This document shows positions 60,360 through 64,000 of a stretch of 64,000 nucleotides of DNA, piece after piece. Source of the DNA: Glandiceps talaboti (lineage: Eukaryota > Hemichordata > Enteropneusta > Spengelidae). Each line of letters starts with the position of its first letter. The stretch's first letter is position 1. The position numbers and the translations under genes are program-made. Location: positions 28,098,380 to 28,162,379 of the forward strand of contig NC_135551.1 in assembly GCF_964340395.1 (NCBI RefSeq), given 5' to 3'. The notes below the pieces were generated by a model that worked only from the letters and a program-made list of their open reading frames with translations, did no database searches and was not told the origin of the DNA.

Positions 60360-60890
60360 TACTATCCAATCATTGACATTGAAGTGAATTAATTCTACAT
60401 TAGGATTGACCATATTGCCACAATGATTTTATTGTGTCCATTAATACCCTGTTCATGTGTACATGGTGTAGTGGTTATAATCTATATAACTCTTTCAGGT
60501 CTTTAACATTAAGTTTGAGATGTTTATTTTTATTGAATTCAAATCCTGATAGAAGGATATTCTCTTTGGGGACTACCTCTCGCCATGGCTCTGAATGGCG
60601 ACCAGTGCGTCTTGACAGTGGTTTCCATTTTGTTGTCCAACTGCCATGCCACCAATGAATTGTGAGTGATTCTCCATCAATATCTAAATCTCACCAATCA
60701 GTGGTACTTCTGTCCAATGATCGGATGTGGCTGCAGCATACTGGCCTATTTCAAAGTGTAACTTGGATTTGCCTAGTCTGGTCCTAGATTTCCTGTCTCT
60801 TTTCGTCTTCCAATATGTCCGACGGGCCTCTAGTGTAAAAAAATGACTAGATATATCTACAATATCACAATAGTGGTCAATATTTGGAAT
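60360..60890. other. Spacer between repeats, no gene seen
   Basis: The + frame at 60434-60658 has no recognised domain. The stretch around 60780-60890 is repeated at about 61640-61740. Confidence 0.4.
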
Positions 60891-61400
60891 TCAATGAGAA
60901 ATTACATATTTGAAATACCAATTACACCCAATGATGATTACTGCATCATGATATAATGGTCAAATTCTAATTACAAAAATACTATAAATATTATGCTCAA
61001 TTTGAATCTTTTCCCAAAAGTATGACTTTATATTTCTTGCCATCTTGCTGTCAATAATTTCGGATTTTGACGCTCCAGCTGATTTATTGACATCGCCAAT
61101 AAAAGAAACACAAATAAACTAAATAGATTTATTGTAAAAAGGTGTGACACTAAAAATTCATAAATTTGATTTCATTATTTGTCCATTTATTCATGATGGC
61201 AAGTACTGCTTTCCCTAACAATTTAATGCCTGTCAAATTTTTCGCGTCATAAATACTTATTAAGTGAAAGTACATACAATTTGTAATTGAACATTTAGCA
61301 AAGAAATAAATATGGCAAATGAGAAGAATGCTATAGAATATTCAGTGAAAAATTTAAAACAAATAATGTAAAATATGTATATACCTTTCCATGGTAAAGC
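60780..61400 (+). repeat. Dispersed repeat, copy B
   Basis: Matches copy A from about 60893, extended on the left by a segment (tgtccgacgggcctctagtg) that recurs near 61670. Confidence 0.85.
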
Positions 61401-61639
61401 TTTCAAAATCGCTATTCTCATTTTGAAGCTGTGAGTATAATCTTCTAACGGTTCACTAGAAGACAAGGACAAGTATATACTGTAACTGGCCCTAAGATAT
61501 GTCTTGTCATTACACCCTCACTGGCCTGCTGTAGCTAGCTGAGGGGAGCTGACCTATGTGTGAGATATTCGATTGTGCAATTTGTGAGCAACAAAAATGA
61601 AGGAAATGTGAATTTTCAATGAAGCCTAGCCATAGTTTT

Positions 61640-61803
61640 CCTGTCACTTTTTGTCTTCAAGTATGTCCGACAGGCCTCTAGTGTAAAAAAATGTTGACGA
61701 GTTATGTTTCTACAATTTCACAATAGTGGTCAATATTTGGTATTCAATGACAAAAAACATATTTGAAATACCAATTACACCCAATGATGATTACTGCATC
61801 ATG
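61640..61803 (+). repeat. Dispersed repeat, copy C, cut off by a retroelement
   Basis: Follows copies A and B up to tgcatcatgatataa and then stops at about 61803, where the envelope sequence begins. Copies A and B continue with tggtcaaattctaatt. Confidence 0.8.
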
Positions 61804-63853
61804 ATATAAGTCCTGTCCCCATAAGAATCGATTTCGAACATAACTGGACAAAAAATTTCTTCCAAAATCTAAAACATTTCAAGCTACACTTGTAACACAA
61901 TATGACAATGAGACCCAGGGCCAAGACCACAATAGCATTAAGTAGGATATTGCTGGTTCCGCCGCTAACCGCAGTGCCGGCTTCTGTCATAAACACGGAA
62001 CCAACTGATTCCCACGGTATATTTTGTGCACATATAGGTCTGGTACTCAAAATCGTAAGAGTGATAGAAAGCTGTCTAACACTAAGAAATAAGTATATCA
62101 CAGCTGAAATGGTGATAACGTTGAAGATGACACCAACATCACCCGGAATATCGAACCAATCAAACCAAGAATCACCCTTAACTAAAGGTGCTATCCACAT
62201 AATTACTAAATTCATCCATGGGAGTTAAGTATATATCGGAATGGTTTCTCGACACCTGAGAAACCCTATTTAGTTCCAATTCCAATCTATTATCCCAGAA
62301 CAAAGACTTATTCCAACTTTCCGTGAACAACTTAACCTGAGGTAATTGCGTAGTTAGTGTGTCATTGTCAGTATAGTCGAATAGTGACATGTCAAATTCC
62401 TTGTTATAACATAGATAAAACCGGTACATTCAAAATATGTTCATATGTAATAATCTTATTAGGCTGGCAATTAACATCTAGCGATTTAAAGTAGTGATAA
62501 GTGGACATTAAAACGCACCCACAAGGAATATGCAATATGCAAAACTTACATTTAGCCACCTGTTGAATCCCTTTCTCACATGAAATAAACCAACGTAAAA
62601 TATCCCCCTGCATAAGGACCCAGGAATTGTTTAACATAACAGCTTGGGTCGAACCATTGCTATTAATAAGTATGCTGGGATCACAATGATCTAATACTGC
62701 CTGTCTCTCTCTATTAAAAACTGCGCGAGCACAAGAAGGGTACGGGTCTTTTAAAATCGGAATTGACTGAACATGTAAAAAGGGTAGAACCCTGACAATG
62801 TATAAAAGAATCCATCAACATTTCAAAAAACAAAGAACTATCCCTTTGGAAACCAAAATAGCTGGGCAAGTTATTCAATACTGTTGTAGAGTGAGCTAAA
62901 GCAGTGATGTTATTTTGATCGTCGTGCATCGTGGGCTTGAAAGTAGGCATGGGCAAATGTAAAACTTTGTACAAATCAAAAAGCATAGAGTCTCTAGTAA
63001 GTGGAACAGGAACAGAAATAAAAATATGGTTATGAGATTTGTAAAAATTAACCCCCGTTTTGCCTATAATAAAAGGCCAAATCCAAATGTGCGATATCAT
63101 AATGTGGAAAATGTACTGAGAGTTTCACGTAATGTTAATAATGACGTTTGCAGCGTATGAGAAGACACTAAGTCCGTGGTAAGTTGTCCATTGACAAGCG
63201 AATGCAAACCTCTAACGTACGTGTTCACTGTATTTTGCAAATCTATTAAAAAATGGAAATGATCCTCCATTACATCCTGTAGTAGTTGAAATTGTTGAAA
63301 CTTGTCATTCCTAAGTTTGACTTTATGTGCGTGTTGAAGTTCTTCAGTTAACGCATGTTCAATGGTACATAAATTGTTAGTGATATCAGTCATGAAAAGT
63401 ACAGAAGCATTCACAGTCTTCCATATATTGTCTTTACGTCGATCAGTCAATTTTTGAACAGTGCTTAAGTCCGTAATAAAATGACGCATACCTGTAGTTA
63501 GAGTTGACAAACGGTGTTCTGTAGCTCGCACGTGTGTCGCCAAAGTTGTAACATCCTTAGTAGTTGCAGTACCAAATAGAGTTGTCGAAATACGCCCGAT
63601 CAGCGGCAAAACTGCAGAACGTTTGTTACGACCAAAAGTGTCAAACTCATTCATCCATTGCACTGCGAAGGTGAACGTCCACTACGATGGCGATGCCTCC
63701 AATACACCAATTCATTGAAATATTGTACCATAGTTGAGTCATTCTATAATGCCCAATTGTGGTTGTGATGGAGCTGATAATACTGAGTGGCCCCACCATA
63801 ACACAGTTAAACCACAAAGAAGAGAGGGTAGCAACATAATGAAATGCAGACAA
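61799..63853 (-). pseudogene. Retroelement envelope-like gene (fusion-protein type), decayed
   Basis: Old copy of an env-like gene of an LTR retroelement or endogenous retrovirus, minus strand, in at least five frames: 63853-63647, 63663-63097, 63100-62714, 62637-62404, 62429-62178 and 62215-61799. The second begins with a furin-like RNKR followed by a hydrophobic, Gly-containing segment and LFGTAT, as after the cleavage site of baculovirus-F/errantivirus-type fusion proteins, then a long helical region. Later pieces have an IPCGC motif. The last has a hydrophobic segment (LLNAIVVLALGLIVIL) and a basic, Cys-containing tail, as expected of a membrane anchor. Several frameshifts; not functional as it stands. 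The 3' end is cut at 61803 inside a local repeat, and no LTR is seen. gag-pol would lie past the right edge of the window. Confidence 0.6.
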
Positions 63854-64000
63854 TTAAATGAATGAGATGAAGTGTCTTGGATGAAACATATGAAGATAAA
63901 TCATTAATATGCATGAATTTTGGGCGTGCCGCAAAGCCATCCAGTTTGTAACGCTACTTATAAATAATTGTCTCCTGGATACAATTGCATAATATAATGA
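63854..64000. other. Window end, nothing recognised
   Basis: AT-rich; possibly the upstream part of the retroelement, but no motif is visible. Confidence 0.3.

Overview
This is a nuclear genomic window from a multicellular animal, most likely a marine invertebrate. The genes have spliceosomal introns with GT..AG borders, and there are AATAAA poly(A) signals, long microsatellites and several metazoan transposon families. I cannot fix the species from sequence alone. The alpha-tubulin protein and its intron positions (after Met1, within codon 76, after residue 125) fit a broad range of animals.

Region 1 (1-27.5 kb, + strand) is a tandem array of four alpha-tubulin genes. The first three sit in repeat units of about 8 kb that match in introns, promoters and 3' flanks. 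The fourth has the same exons but different introns, promoter (TATA + CCAAT), UTRs and flanks. Codon choices shared in different pairings along the last exon suggest repeated gene conversion. The spacers carry (ACAT/ACGT)n, (GA)n, (CA)n and (CAGACA)n microsatellites whose lengths differ strongly between units. They also carry a decayed R2/R4-type non-LTR retroelement (units 1 and 2), a GIY-YIG fragment of a Penelope-like element (unit 1 only) and a short inverted-repeat element (units 2 and 3, empty site in unit 1).

Region 2 (27.5-39 kb) has no convincing gene. It contains microsatellites, a ~1 kb minisatellite with a 20-bp unit, an 81-bp tandem repeat, a dispersed 160-bp duplication and a ~1.37 kb terminal-inverted-repeat element built of internal tandem repeats.

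Region 3 (39-56.2 kb, - strand) is dominated by a multi-exon BEN-domain gene that I assembled from splice sites and matching phases. It has at least two BEN modules, each encoded by a matching exon pair, and a coiled-coil stretch between them. Its introns hold a decayed Penelope-like retroelement flanked on both sides by hammerhead-ribozyme-like motifs, a broken OTU-like/CXC gene, a THAP-like ORF and a piggyBac remnant. A second possible first exon lies at 56.2 kb.

Region 4 (56-64 kb) is repetitive: a palindrome-rich repeat, a copia-type gag scrap, a ~100-bp minisatellite, a duplicated ~0.5 kb segment and, on the - strand to the window edge, a frameshifted retroelement envelope gene with a furin-like site. 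That gene's 3' end abuts an interrupted copy of the local repeat.
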